NCBI GenBank assembly: GCA_021788095.1
Contig: JAJYLB010000014.1
Span: 1-64,000 of the forward strand
DNA: 64,000 nt
Reading direction: 5' to 3'
Origin: Acidobacteriota bacterium
GTDB taxonomy: Bacteria > Acidobacteriota > Terriglobia > Acidiferrales > UBA7541
The notes beneath the pieces are model-generated. The model had not been told where the DNA came from, ran no database searches, and saw nothing but the letters and a program-made list of their open reading frames with translations. Each line of letters begins with the position of its first letter. Positions within the stretch are counted from its first letter, which is position 1. The position numbers and the translations under genes are program-made. Shown piece by piece: positions 9,514 to 19,479 of this stretch.

Positions 9514-11082
9514 ATGGTCAACTCATCCGTTCGTTCCTGCCGCGTCCTTGCCAGGCCGCGAGCGCGAATCACTCGGCTCCATTTATGGCTTCTCCTCGCC
9601 GCATCCTCGGCGACTGTCCTATGGGGCGCGTTCCTTGTCTCGGGGCGGTCCATGGGAGACGGCGAAAAGTATTTGCTTCTGCTGGGCCTTTACGGGGCCG
9701 CGTCGGCTGGCTTCATTTTTTCGAGAATCGAGGAAAACCACCTGAGATTCTTCGACATTCCGGTATATCTGACGATTCTCGTGTTCGTCGAATTCGGCCT
9801 TGCACCGCTCGAATGTTTTGCCTCGCCAGAACGGTTCAATTTCAATTTCGCCGGCGACCCCAGCCCTCTGCTCAAAGCCTTGGTATACGTGATAGCGGGC
9901 ATGGCGGCATTCTGGGCCGGCTGTATCGCGGCAGGGCGGAAATGGGGCTCGAAGGAACGGCCTCCGGCGCCGACCAGGGAAGGGCCGACCGGCCGAGCGC
10001 GGCTTCGCATTCTGCAGACCACGGCAGGAATTTACGCCGTTTCCCTGGCGGTGAAATTCTACCTCCTCTCGCACCAGCTCTATTCCTACCTAGGATCGAA
10101 CCACGCCTACTACCAGAATCTGGCCTCGATGCAAGTCCTCAACACGATCGCGGGAATCGGGACTTACGCGCTGGTGATCGCCTGCATGGAAAAATATCTC
10201 AACCCTCGCGACCGGAAGTGGAAAGTGCTGTTTTGGGCGATTTTTACTTCCGAGTGTTCTTGGGGACTGATTTCGGGAATGAAGGGCGCGCTTCTCGAGA
10301 ATCTCATTCTGCTCGCCATGATTTCCAGCTTGATTCAACGGCGATTCCGGAAGGCCTGGGTCATTGCCGCCGTCTTAGGGGCTGTCGTGCTTTATCCCGT
10401 CTCGAATGCCTATCGGGGCCTGCTGCGGGGCGGGCAGGGGGCAGTCGCCGTCACCAACTTCGTCGGCGCCGCGAAGGTGGGACAAAGGGCCATCGAGCAG
10501 GCGACCCGCGAAGCCGCCGGGCCGGGTGCCGAACTACTGAGCGGTTTTCGCGATACCGTCTCCCGTCTCGACCTGCTTCAAAGCGTCGGCTTGATCCTAT
10601 CCCTGGGGCCTAGGGCGAAAGACTTGCTTGGCAGTGAACGCTGGTGGATGCTGCCCTTCTACCCGTTTGTCCCTCGATTCCTCTGGCGCTCAAAGCCGAT
10701 TCTGATTGAGGGGGGACTATTCAGCGTCGCACTGGGAATCGGCGCCTCTGGGACCATGATCTCGTCTACGGCGGTCACATACCCGGGTGACTGCTACGCC
10801 CGGGGTGGCCTGGCCGGGATCCTCTTCGGCATGTTTGTTCTCGGGATCGTCGCTCAATGGCTGACGAACACTATCGTTGGCCCGATCGACAGGCGTCGCC
10901 TGTTTGTCTATGCCGCGATCTTCTTGACATTCATTGATATGGAAATTGACTACTTCAGTTTCTGGTCGGGCTTCCTCAAGGCGTTTGTAATCCTGAGCAT
11001 CACGGCCTGGCTCGTCTACGGCCCTCGGTCCGAGCTTGCTGGGAAGCGCGCTGCTGCCAGGGCGCTGTTCGCACGGACTTGA
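9514..11082 (+). CDS. Wzy-like polysaccharide polymerase (multi-pass membrane protein)
   Basis: A 522-residue protein with about ten or more hydrophobic segments, among them residues 23-42, 49-66, 78-93, a pair near 120-140 and several to the C-terminus. The layout and a large central loop fit O-antigen polymerase/oligosaccharide repeat-unit polymerase proteins, which join repeat units in the periplasm. Wzy proteins are very divergent, so this call rests on topology and on being the only polymerase candidate in the locus. ATG 9514 is used. Confidence 0.65.
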   Translation: MVNSSVRSCRVLARPRARITRLHLWLLLAASSATVLWGAFLVSGRSMGDGEKYLLLLGLYGAASAGFIFSRIEENHLRFFDIPVYLTILVFVEFGLAPLECFASPERFNFNFAGDPSPLLKALVYVIAGMAAFWAGCIAAGRKWGSKERPPAPTREGPTGRARLRILQTTAGIYAVSLAVKFYLLSHQLYSYLGSNHAYYQNLASMQVLNTIAGIGTYALVIACMEKYLNPRDRKWKVLFWAIFTSECSWGLISGMKGALLENLILLAMISSLIQRRFRKAWVIAAVLGAVVLYPVSNAYRGLLRGGQGAVAVTNFVGAAKVGQRAIEQATREAAGPGAELLSGFRDTVSRLDLLQSVGLILSLGPRAKDLLGSERWWMLPFYPFVPRFLWRSKPILIEGGLFSVALGIGASGTMISSTAVTYPGDCYARGGLAGILFGMFVLGIVAQWLTNTIVGPIDRRRLFVYAAIFLTFIDMEIDYFSFWSGFLKAFVILSITAWLVYGPRSELAGKRAAARALFART

Positions 11083-12269
11083 AAATCCTAATTCTCGCTA
11101 CCGATATCTACACCCGAGGCGGCATCGCCCGCTATAGCTGGACTCTGGCTTCCGCCCTGGGTGAGCTGATCGGTCCAGACAACGTTCACGTGCTGGCGCT
11201 ACTTGGTTCCGGCCAGCCGCAAGCCACGCCAAAGGACTTTCGGATCCTTGACCCGGACGCCGATCGTCCTACGGTTGCCGCGAAGATTCGTTTCGCGGGA
11301 AAGGCTCTCCAGCTCGCCCGCAAAGGGTGCCACCTGACCATATGCACGCACGTTGCGTTGGCGCCGATTGCAGCGGCGATCCGCCAGTTGCGCGGCACGC
11401 CGTATTGGGTGGCCTGCCACGGGACCGAGGTATGGCCGCGGCTTCCTTGGCCCGAGCGCCTGGCGCTCCGGCACGCGGATCGGGTCCTGGCCATCAGCCG
11501 GTTCACCGCAGAAAGGGTCGCTCGGGTGAACGGGGTCTCCCAAAGAAGGATCGTCATCCTCTATAACGCCATACCCGATGAATTTGCCCGCCTGCTCACG
11601 TGTTCGGACCAGCCGCCGAGACCCGCACCGTCCGATGGGCAACGGCAGACCATACTCTCGGTGGGCATGCTCTCAAAGGCACTTTCCTATAAGGGATTCG
11701 ACATGGTGATTCGCGCCCTGCCAAAGGTCATCGACGCTCTGCCCGGCGTGCGTTATGTGATTGCCGGGGATGGCGATGACCGCGAGAATCTGCGGAAACT
11801 GGCTTTCGAGCTTGGAATCGGCGAGCACGTCGAGTTCAAAGGCGAAGTTTCCGACGACGAGCTTGCCGCCCTCTACCGCGCCTCCGACGTTTTTGTGCTT
11901 CCGAGCCGGGTGAGAGAGGAGAACGGAAACTGGCAAGGTGAAGGATTTGGAAGGGTCTACGTGGAGGCAGCCTTGGCCGGCAAGCCCGTCATCGGGAGCA
12001 CACACGGCGGCGCCGCCGAGGCGGTGCTGCATGGCAGGACGGGCTTGCTTGTCGATCCCACTTCGGTCTCGCAAGTAGGGGACGCTCTGCTCACCCTGCT
12101 GCGGGACGCTGATCTGGCGACGGGCATGGGACGGCAGGGGCGTTCCTGGGCCCGTCGGAAGTTTACACAGGAAGCCTTGCGGTCCGAGCTTGCCGGACTG
12201 ATCGATGATACGGCGAGTCGCGTTCCCTCGCCCGGTGCGGCGGTTAACGTCTTAAGTCAAAACGGATGA
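11079..12269 (+). CDS. Family 4 glycosyltransferase
   Basis: GT-B enzyme, 396 residues. It begins KILILATDIYTRGGIARYSW, where the glycine-rich loop is the acceptor-domain signature, and carries ILSVGMLSKALSYKGFDMVI and the donor-site block GEGFGRVYVEAALAGKPVIG plus GLLVDP. The start is TTG 11079 overlapping the upstream stop (TTGA), which implies translational coupling to the polymerase gene. Sugar specificity is unknown. Confidence 0.85.
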   Translation: MKILILATDIYTRGGIARYSWTLASALGELIGPDNVHVLALLGSGQPQATPKDFRILDPDADRPTVAAKIRFAGKALQLARKGCHLTICTHVALAPIAAAIRQLRGTPYWVACHGTEVWPRLPWPERLALRHADRVLAISRFTAERVARVNGVSQRRIVILYNAIPDEFARLLTCSDQPPRPAPSDGQRQTILSVGMLSKALSYKGFDMVIRALPKVIDALPGVRYVIAGDGDDRENLRKLAFELGIGEHVEFKGEVSDDELAALYRASDVFVLPSRVREENGNWQGEGFGRVYVEAALAGKPVIGSTHGGAAEAVLHGRTGLLVDPTSVSQVGDALLTLLRDADLATGMGRQGRSWARRKFTQEALRSELAGLIDDTASRVPSPGAAVNVLSQNG

Positions 12270-13456
12270 GGATCCTCGTGAATGCCGTCTCGGCGAAAAT
12301 GGGTGGGGCGTCCACCTATCTCCGGGGACTCGTTCGTGAATGCGCGCGACTTACGGAACACGAATTCATTTGGTACGTGCCCCCCGGTGCAGGGGAGGTG
12401 TTCCGCAACTGCCCGGCACACTTTAGTATCGTTACCACTTCCGCGGGCTCGCTCCGGACCCTGAGAAGGCTCTATTGGGACCAAGTGACGTTCCGAAAGA
12501 TCGTCAGAGAAACGTCGCCGGACTTGGTTTTCTCAACGGGGAATTTCGCGGTGCTCTCGTGTCCTGCGAGGCAGGTTCTACTGGTTACTCAGTCCGTGCC
12601 TTTCTGCGCGGTCTGGCTCAAAGAGGTGTTTCCTCGCAAGCCGTTGCTTTCTCGCCTGGAGACGCGTTTGCGGCGCTGGCTGATCTGTTTGAGCGCCAAG
12701 AGGGCCGACGTCGTGATGACCCCGACCCGCGCCATGCTGGAGGACCTGGGTCGATTCGTCGCTCTGGACGCGCGCAGGACGCTGGTGAATCCGTTTGGCG
12801 TCGAGCCGCCAAGCAGCTGCCTCGCTCCGGCTCCCTGCCAGGAAACCTTAATAGGGGCGGACCCTTCCGGAGCCGTGAGGCTCTCTTACGTCTCGCTCTA
12901 CGCGGAACACAAGAACCTCAACACCCTCCTCAAGGCGATGCCCGTGCTGAATCGCTCGCCCGCGCGACGCTTCTTCCTGAAGACTACGGCCAATCCGGGG
13001 TGGGAGGGCGCGAAGTGGGCATGCACTCATGAGGAGGACCTCGCCCTTGCCGCGAAGCCTGGCGTAGCCCAGTGGGTGCAATTCGTCGGACCTTTCGGCG
13101 GGAGGAGGACTCGGGCCATCTACCGGGGCTCCGACATTTTCGTCTTTCCATCCATCGCCGAATCGTTCGGGCTGCCTCTGGCCGAGGCCATGTCGTTTGG
13201 GCTGCCGGTCGTAGCGGCCGATACGCCCGTAAACCGGGAGATCTGTTGTGAGGCCGCGGTCTACTTCCGCCCAATGGATGCGGACGACCTGGCGGAGGCC
13301 GTGCGGCGTGTGTCGGAGGACGCGTCGCTGCGGGAAAGATTGGGCTGCGAGGGGCGGCGCATCGCCCGCGAAAGGTTTCGATGGGACGAGCATGTGAGAC
13401 GGATCTTGGCGGTGGCGGAGTCGGCGAGCGGCGGAGAAAGATGCTGCGCGGCGTAG
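12266..13456 (+). CDS. Family 4 glycosyltransferase
   Basis: GT-B enzyme, 396 residues. N-terminus RILVNAVSAKMGGASTYLRG has the GT4 glycine-rich loop; the donor-site region reads FVFPSIAESFGLPLAEAMSF followed by GLPVVAADTPVNREI. The ATG overlaps the previous stop by four bases (ATGA), and its 3' end overlaps the next gene by 16 bases. It is most like mannosyl- or rhamnosyltransferase-type GT4 members, which is not enough to name a sugar. Confidence 0.85.
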   Translation: MRILVNAVSAKMGGASTYLRGLVRECARLTEHEFIWYVPPGAGEVFRNCPAHFSIVTTSAGSLRTLRRLYWDQVTFRKIVRETSPDLVFSTGNFAVLSCPARQVLLVTQSVPFCAVWLKEVFPRKPLLSRLETRLRRWLICLSAKRADVVMTPTRAMLEDLGRFVALDARRTLVNPFGVEPPSSCLAPAPCQETLIGADPSGAVRLSYVSLYAEHKNLNTLLKAMPVLNRSPARRFFLKTTANPGWEGAKWACTHEEDLALAAKPGVAQWVQFVGPFGGRRTRAIYRGSDIFVFPSIAESFGLPLAEAMSFGLPVVAADTPVNREICCEAAVYFRPMDADDLAEAVRRVSEDASLRERLGCEGRRIARERFRWDEHVRRILAVAESASGGERCCAA

Positions 13457-14271
13457 CGGAATACCTGAGCAGGGGCAAAGAACTCAAGCGCACCTTACCC
13501 TCTCACGCGGGCGGATTCCGAATTTTGGTGTCGCCGGAGGCTGGAGGCCTAAGATTTTGGCGGAGGGACCTGGGGAAAGCCGACCCCGAACTCATCCGTC
13601 TTGCTCGCGAGTTCGTGCAGCCCGGCTTCGTGGTCTGGGACGTCGGCGCAAGTCAGGGGATGTTCGCATTCCCGGCTGCCCGGCGTGCGGGACCAAAGGG
13701 GCGAGTCATCGCGATTGAGCCGGATGTTCGGCTGGCGCGCCTTTTGCGGAAGTCTTGCGCCATGAGTGCTCAGTTCCCGCGCGCCCAGGTAACGGTGGTT
13801 CCTCTCGCGGCTTCCGATTCAAATGGCCCGCGGGTGTTTCGCATCGCGAGGCGTGCGCGGGCCTCGAATCACCTGGATGGGTTCGGTAACAGCAATACCC
13901 GCGGAGCGCGTGAGTCCCACCTCGTACTGGCCGTGACGCCGGACTGGCTTGCGCAGTGTTTTCCTCCACCGCAAGTGCTGAAAATTGATGTGGAGGAGGC
14001 GGAGCTCTGTGTCCTGCGGAAGGCCTCGACGATTCTGCGGGAGCACAGGCCTGTGCTGATCTGTGAGGTTAACGCACGGAACTCCGTCGCGGGGGCTGAC
14101 GTGCTTCGGTCCCTCCGCTACGCGATCTACCACGGACCCGGGGGACGACCGGCCGGCGAAAGCTTGAGACCCGCCCGTGGTCCACTACCGTCACTCCGGC
14201 CGAGCTGGAGATGGACAGTGGGCTGTCCGGGGCGGGGCGGACCGTGGATAATCGGCGCACGTAATGCCTGA
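13441..14271 (+). CDS. FkbM-family S-adenosylmethionine methyltransferase
   Basis: About 276 residues. The SAM-binding motif I is VVWDVGASQGMFAF (about 64-77), followed by the acidic motif VIAIEPDVRLARLL, and near the middle VLKIDVEEAELCVL, the FkbM signature. It probably O-methylates a sugar of the polymer. ATG 13441 is preferred to an upstream in-frame ATG at 13381 because the latter would overlap 75 bases of the glycosyltransferase gene. The C-terminal tail is arginine/proline-rich and atypical. Confidence 0.8.
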   Translation: MLRGVAEYLSRGKELKRTLPSHAGGFRILVSPEAGGLRFWRRDLGKADPELIRLAREFVQPGFVVWDVGASQGMFAFPAARRAGPKGRVIAIEPDVRLARLLRKSCAMSAQFPRAQVTVVPLAASDSNGPRVFRIARRARASNHLDGFGNSNTRGARESHLVLAVTPDWLAQCFPPPQVLKIDVEEAELCVLRKASTILREHRPVLICEVNARNSVAGADVLRSLRYAIYHGPGGRPAGESLRPARGPLPSLRPSWRWTVGCPGRGGPWIIGARNA

Positions 14272-15217
14272 GCGAACCGGCGCGCGGGGGTTGGTTTCGG
14301 TGAGCGTGGTCGTGCTGACGCGGAACGAGGCCCCTAATCTCGAGGAGTGCCTCGGATCGGTTCGTTGGGCCAGTGAAGCCCTTGTCGTGGACTCGTTCAG
14401 CACCGACGCGACAGTCGAAATCGCGGAAAGGCTAGGCGCGAGGGTTTTTCTGCACGCGTTCGAGGCCTGCGCGGACCAGTGGAACTGGGCACTGGACAAC
14501 CTCCCCTTCTCGAACGAATGGGTACTCGTGCTCGACGCCGACGAGAGGATTCCCCAGCCCCTGGCAGCGAAAATTGCCGCGGCTGTGGGCGATCCGGCGC
14601 AGGCCTGCGCTGGCTTCTACTTGAGGCGGAGGCTGTGGTTCATGGGGCGCTGGCTCCGGCATGGCGGGCTCTACCCTGCGTGGATAATGCGGCTGTTCAA
14701 GCGGGACGCCGGCCGTTTTGGTCGACATGGAGTGAGCGAGCACCTGATTCTGAACGGGCAGGCGGGCTACCTGCTGGACCCTTTTGACCACCGCGACAAC
14801 AAGCCACTTTACGATTGGATCCAGAGGCATAATCGGTACTCCGAGCTTGAGGCGGAGGAGCATGCTGCCGCGAGTCAGGGGAAAAGCCAAGCCCACTCGA
14901 TTGCGGGCAGGCTCTGGGGAAGCCAAGCGGAGCGGAAGCAGTGGATTAAGCTACGCGTCTGGGGCCGGCTGCCGCTCTTCGTCCGGCCGTTTCTACTTTT
15001 CTGCAGGAACTACATTCTGAAAGGGGGCCTTCTCGACGGCCGGCAGGGATTCATCTATCACGTGCTTTGGAGTTTCTGGTACCCGTTCCTGATTAGCGTC
15101 AAGATAATCGAAAAGCGTGTCGCGGCGTCTTCTTTGGCCTCCCTGGAATTGCCCGCAGCCACCGTGGCGCCGAAATCGGGAGGCGGCAGAAAGGTCATCC
15201 GGGCAGGCACAAGCTGA
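14264..15217 (+). CDS. WaaE/KdtX-like family 2 glycosyltransferase
   Basis: 317 residues. It has SVSVVVLTRNEAPNLEECLG at the start, DSFSTDATVEIA in the nucleotide-binding loop, VLVLDADERIP (DXD-type) near 87-97, and the family-specific block WIMRLFKRDAGRFGRHGVSE. These features match the lipopolysaccharide-core glucosyltransferase WaaE group. A hydrophobic stretch near 255-280 may tether it to the membrane. It overlaps the methyltransferase gene by eight bases. Confidence 0.82.
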   Translation: MPERTGARGLVSVSVVVLTRNEAPNLEECLGSVRWASEALVVDSFSTDATVEIAERLGARVFLHAFEACADQWNWALDNLPFSNEWVLVLDADERIPQPLAAKIAAAVGDPAQACAGFYLRRRLWFMGRWLRHGGLYPAWIMRLFKRDAGRFGRHGVSEHLILNGQAGYLLDPFDHRDNKPLYDWIQRHNRYSELEAEEHAAASQGKSQAHSIAGRLWGSQAERKQWIKLRVWGRLPLFVRPFLLFCRNYILKGGLLDGRQGFIYHVLWSFWYPFLISVKIIEKRVAASSLASLELPAATVAPKSGGGRKVIRAGTS

Positions 15218-15233
15218 CCCTTCAACTGCAACC

Positions 15234-17156
15234 ATGTGCGGAATTACAGGAATCGCTGGACAGGGCAGCGGCGACGTGATCCGCGCCATGACGCGGACGC
15301 TTGCGCATCGCGGGCCGGATGGGGAGGGGTATTACCGATCCGATGGGATCGCGTTGGGGCATCGTCGACTGAGCGTGATTGATCTGGAGACCGGCCAGCA
15401 GCCGATGACGACGAGAGACGGCCGATACACGATCGTGTTCAACGGAGAGATTTACAACTTCCGCGAACTGCGCAAGGGGCTGAAATCGCGAGGCACCCTC
15501 TTTCGGACGCGTTCGGATACCGAAGTTCTGCTTGAAGCCTATGCGGCCTGGGGCAAGAAAGCGGTGCAAAGATTGCGGGGCATGTTCGCCTTTGGCGTCT
15601 GGGACGCGCGGGACCGTAGGCTGTTTGCGGCCCGTGACCGGCTGGGACTGAAGCCGCTGTACTTCGCACGGACTGCAACCTCCCTCATTTTCGCCTCGGA
15701 GATGAAGGCGCTGCTTGCGCATCCGGAGACTTCGCGCGAGATAGACTTTTTGGGACTCGACGATTTCCTGACGTATCTGTACGTCCCTGCGCCGCGAACG
15801 ATTTTTCGGGGAATCTGCGAACTGCCTCCGGGCCACTGGCTCGAGTGGCGAGACGGTCAGATAAGCCTACATCGCTATTGGGACGTCACCTTCGATGCCG
15901 AATCCCAGCCGCTCGCGGAATCCGTGGAGAAGCTCAGCGCGACCCTCAGAGAGGCCGTGCGGCTGCGGCTGGTGAGCGATGTGCCGCTTGGTGTGTTTCT
16001 GAGCGGCGGCCTTGATTCGAGTACCGTTGCAGCGCTGATGGCCCGATTCGCGCCGGAGCCGGTCAAGGCCTTCACACTTGGCTTCGACGAGGGCCATGAG
16101 CGGTACTGCGAATGGGAATACGCGCAAGAGGTGGGCGAGACCATCGGGGCGCGAACCCAGCAGTTGACGGTACCCGCACAGTCGGCGGAATTGCTTGGCG
16201 CAGTCACGCGGCACTTTGATGAGCCGTTTGGCAATCCCACTTCTCTCCTCATCTACCAGCTTTCGCAGGTTGGTCGCCAGCATCTTACCGTGGCGCTGGT
16301 CGGCGACGGCGGGGACGAAGTGTTCCTGGGATACCCACGATATCGCGGCGTCGCCTTGGGGGAGCATTACAGGAGGGTTCCGGGCTTCCTGCGAAACCTC
16401 GCGGCACGCGCGGCCAGCCGCCTTCCGGAGCCAGGCAACGGAAACCATCTACCACGCCGGATGCGGGAATTTGCCGAAGGCTGCTGTCAGTCGCCGGAGA
16501 GGATGTACCTTCAGTGGGTTTCCTATTTCGGAAGTGCTCTTCGCCACCGTCTTTACTCGGGCGATCTGGCTGGCGAATTGAGGGACTACGACTCTTCGGA
16601 ATTCCTGTTGTCACTATTCCGCCGCTGTAAGTCGGCGGAAGTAATCGACCGCGTGAATTACGTCGATCTTCACTCGTTCCTGCCGTTCAACATCCTCCGC
16701 TACGCGGACCGGATGAGCATGGCGCACGGCTTGGAACTGCGTGCGCCCTTCACGGACCACGTGCTGGTCGAACAAATGGCCCGCGTGTTATGGAGATACA
16801 AGTTGCGAGGGAACCAGAGCAAGCTGATCTTGCGGAAGGTTGCGGAGAAACTGTTGCCGCGGCGGATTCTAAGTCGGCCCAAGCTCGGTTTGAATCCACC
16901 GATGGGGCTGTGGTTGCGTGGGCAGTTGAAGCCGCTGCTGCGCGAGTATCTTTCTCCCGGGCAAGTGCGGCAGCGGGGATATTTTCGGCCGGCCGTGATC
17001 CAGGAACTGATCGGGGACCACCTCCGCGGCCGGCGCGACAATTCCCTACACTTGTGGGCCCTGATCTCTCTCGAAGAGTGGCATCGGCAATACTTGGACG
17101 TGAACCCTATCCCGGTCTCGAATTCGGCGAGTTTGACCCCTGCTGTCGCGCAGTAG
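15234..17156 (+). CDS. asnB: Glutamine-hydrolysing asparagine synthetase-type amidotransferase
   Basis: 640 residues, the normal AsnB length. The N-terminal glutaminase begins MCGITGIAG, exposing catalytic Cys2, and continues AHRGPDGEGYY. The synthetase domain has the ATP-pyrophosphatase loop LSGGLDSSTVAAL at about 255-267 and GDGGDEVFLGYPRY. ATG 15234 is fixed by the need for Cys2 at the N-terminus; upstream in-frame codons are not part of the protein. In glycan loci such enzymes are thought to amidate a uronic acid or other carboxylate, which fits the epimerase-like gene at 20601; plain asparagine synthesis is the alternative. Confidence 0.88.
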   Translation: MCGITGIAGQGSGDVIRAMTRTLAHRGPDGEGYYRSDGIALGHRRLSVIDLETGQQPMTTRDGRYTIVFNGEIYNFRELRKGLKSRGTLFRTRSDTEVLLEAYAAWGKKAVQRLRGMFAFGVWDARDRRLFAARDRLGLKPLYFARTATSLIFASEMKALLAHPETSREIDFLGLDDFLTYLYVPAPRTIFRGICELPPGHWLEWRDGQISLHRYWDVTFDAESQPLAESVEKLSATLREAVRLRLVSDVPLGVFLSGGLDSSTVAALMARFAPEPVKAFTLGFDEGHERYCEWEYAQEVGETIGARTQQLTVPAQSAELLGAVTRHFDEPFGNPTSLLIYQLSQVGRQHLTVALVGDGGDEVFLGYPRYRGVALGEHYRRVPGFLRNLAARAASRLPEPGNGNHLPRRMREFAEGCCQSPERMYLQWVSYFGSALRHRLYSGDLAGELRDYDSSEFLLSLFRRCKSAEVIDRVNYVDLHSFLPFNILRYADRMSMAHGLELRAPFTDHVLVEQMARVLWRYKLRGNQSKLILRKVAEKLLPRRILSRPKLGLNPPMGLWLRGQLKPLLREYLSPGQVRQRGYFRPAVIQELIGDHLRGRRDNSLHLWALISLEEWHRQYLDVNPIPVSNSASLTPAVAQ

Positions 17157-17166
17157 GACAAGAATC

Positions 17167-19452
17167 GTGAAACAACTACTGTATTCGCCTGGTGATGGGG
17201 AAATCACCGTCGCGGACGTTCCGGCGCCGCAAGCGGGATCGGGATGCGTGCTGGTGCGGACGGGCGCATCGCTGGTTTCCGCGGGCACGGAACGGATGAT
17301 GCTGGAATTCGCGCGGAAGAACCTGCTGGAAAAAACGCGATCGCGTCCAGATCTCGTGCAACAGGTGATGAGCAAGGCCCGGCGGGATGGCGCGCTTGCG
17401 GCATTTCACGCAGTGCGCAATCGGCTCGACCGGCCAAGCTCGCTCGGATACAGCAGCGCGGGAACGGTTCTGGACGTAGGCTCGGGCGCAACCCATCTCA
17501 AGCCGGGCGATCGCGTTGCCTGTGCCGGTGCAGGCTACGCCGTGCACGCGGAAATCGTCTCGGTTCCCCGAAACCTCGTGGCGAAAATCCCGAAACCTGA
17601 GGCGCCTCGTTCCGAGCCCATCGCGTTCGAGGAAGCGGCATTTGCCACGCTTGGCGCCATCGCCATGCATGGCCTGCGGCTGGCAGACCCGCAACTGGGC
17701 GAAACGGTCGCGGTGATCGGCTTGGGCCTGATTGGCTTGCTCGCCGTGCAACTGGCACGGGTTGCTGGCTGCACCGTTCTGGGGATGGACCCTGACGAGG
17801 AGCGCTGCCGGCTGGGGGAAACGCTGGGATGTACGGCTTGCGCGACCGACGAAGCCGAATTTGAATCCCTGATTGCAGCCCACACGGAATCGATCGGAGC
17901 GGATGCGGTGATTCTGGCCGCGGCTACCTCCAGCGACGGGCCGGTGCGGCTGGCGGGGGAAATCGCGCGGCCGCGCTGCCGGGTCGTCGCCGTGGGAGCC
18001 GTCGGGACGAACGTTCCACGGAAGCTCTACTACGAGAAGGAACTCGATTTCCGAATCTCCCGCTCCTATGGCCCGGGACGTTACGACCGCGAGTACGAAG
18101 ACAAGGGTCGCGACTATCCGGTGGAATACGTCCGCTGGACGGAAAATCGAAACTTGAAATCGTTTCTGGACCTACTCGCCAGGGGGCAGGTTCACGTGCG
18201 TCCGTTGATCAGACGCAGGATGCACGTTAGCGAAGCACGGCAGGCCTACGACCTTATCCTGGGCAAAACCAAGGAGCCATCCCTGGGAGTCGTTCTCATC
18301 TATGGTGAGGAAGCCGCTTTGTGCCGTCGAGTGGACCTGGTTTCGTGGGGCACGGGAGCGAGCCAAGTTGGATCTGAAGGGACGGCCAGGGTTGGTCTTC
18401 TGGGAGCGGGGAATTTCGCGCTGGGCGTCTTGATCCCAGCAATTCGTGGAACGGACGGCGCACAGCTCGTGGGCGTGTGCGCGGCGACAGGCGCGAGCGC
18501 GCAATATGCCGCGAGGAAGTACGGATTCCAATTTGCGACTACCGATCCCGGCGAAATTCTGCATAATCCGGAAATCAACACTGTCGTGATCGCCACTCCT
18601 CATCGTCAACATGCGGAACAAGTGGTCGCGGCGTTGGCCGCGGGGAAAAATGTCTTCTGCGAAAAGCCCCTCTGCATTTCGGAATGCGAGCTTCGAGAAA
18701 TCGTGCGTGCTTACGCACAAGCGAAGGAGCCAAAGCCACAATGGACGGTAGGCTTCAATCGCCGATTCTCTCCGATGGCGCGAAGGCTGAAGGAAGCTCT
18801 CGGGGACAGAAACGGCCAACCACTCGTCATGCAGTATCGCGTAAACGCCGGCCCCATCGCCCGGGATGGCTGGATGCAGGATGAGGACCAGGGTGGCCGT
18901 ATGGTGGGCGAGGTGTGCCACTTCGTGGATCTTTTAACGTTTCTCGCAGGACACGCCCCGGTGCGCGTGAACGCCCGGCGACCCGCAAACCACGGGAATC
19001 TGTTGGATGACAGCGCAATCATCTTTTTGGAATTTGCCGATGGATCCCTCGGAACGATCGCCTACGTGGCCAACGGCGACAAGACCTTTTCGAAGGAACG
19101 TTTGGAGATATTTTGCGGCGGATTCGCCGGTGCAATCGACGATTTCCGCCGGTTGGAACTCGCATGCCACGGACGCAGGAAGACGGTTGTTTCTCCGCTG
19201 CGGCAAGACAAGGGCCACCGCGCCGAGTGGCAGGCCTTCGACGCGGCGCTGCGAACCGGGAAGCCGCCTATCCCCTTCGAAGAAATCGTTGCGACGACGC
19301 TCATTACTTTCCGAATTCTGGAGTCCCTGCGACTTGCGGAGTCGCTTGAAGTGAAGCAGCAGGAGTTCTGGTCTTCTTGCCTGCAGGGAGTCCTCGAAGA
19401 GCGGCTGAGCTGCCCAATCGAGACGGAAACGCGTTCGAACGGGCACGTCTGA
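17167..19452 (+). CDS. Two-domain oxidoreductase: zinc-type alcohol dehydrogenase fused to Gfo/Idh/MocA dehydrogenase
   Basis: 761 residues. The N-terminal half is a medium-chain dehydrogenase with Rossmann motif VIGLGLIGLLAVQLARVAG near 182-200; the C-terminal half is a Gfo/Idh/MocA oxidoreductase with VGLLGAGNFALG near 409-420 and the catalytic-lysine motif EKPL near 498-501. Bidomain proteins of this kind are common in polysaccharide loci and are presumed to oxidise or invert a nucleotide sugar, though the substrate is unproven. Start is GTG 17167, ten bases after the amidotransferase stop. Confidence 0.88.
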   Translation: MKQLLYSPGDGEITVADVPAPQAGSGCVLVRTGASLVSAGTERMMLEFARKNLLEKTRSRPDLVQQVMSKARRDGALAAFHAVRNRLDRPSSLGYSSAGTVLDVGSGATHLKPGDRVACAGAGYAVHAEIVSVPRNLVAKIPKPEAPRSEPIAFEEAAFATLGAIAMHGLRLADPQLGETVAVIGLGLIGLLAVQLARVAGCTVLGMDPDEERCRLGETLGCTACATDEAEFESLIAAHTESIGADAVILAAATSSDGPVRLAGEIARPRCRVVAVGAVGTNVPRKLYYEKELDFRISRSYGPGRYDREYEDKGRDYPVEYVRWTENRNLKSFLDLLARGQVHVRPLIRRRMHVSEARQAYDLILGKTKEPSLGVVLIYGEEAALCRRVDLVSWGTGASQVGSEGTARVGLLGAGNFALGVLIPAIRGTDGAQLVGVCAATGASAQYAARKYGFQFATTDPGEILHNPEINTVVIATPHRQHAEQVVAALAAGKNVFCEKPLCISECELREIVRAYAQAKEPKPQWTVGFNRRFSPMARRLKEALGDRNGQPLVMQYRVNAGPIARDGWMQDEDQGGRMVGEVCHFVDLLTFLAGHAPVRVNARRPANHGNLLDDSAIIFLEFADGSLGTIAYVANGDKTFSKERLEIFCGGFAGAIDDFRRLELACHGRRKTVVSPLRQDKGHRAEWQAFDAALRTGKPPIPFEEIVATTLITFRILESLRLAESLEVKQQEFWSSCLQGVLEERLSCPIETETRSNGHV

Positions 19453-19479
19453 GCCTTCCGCGTAAGAGATGTGGATAAC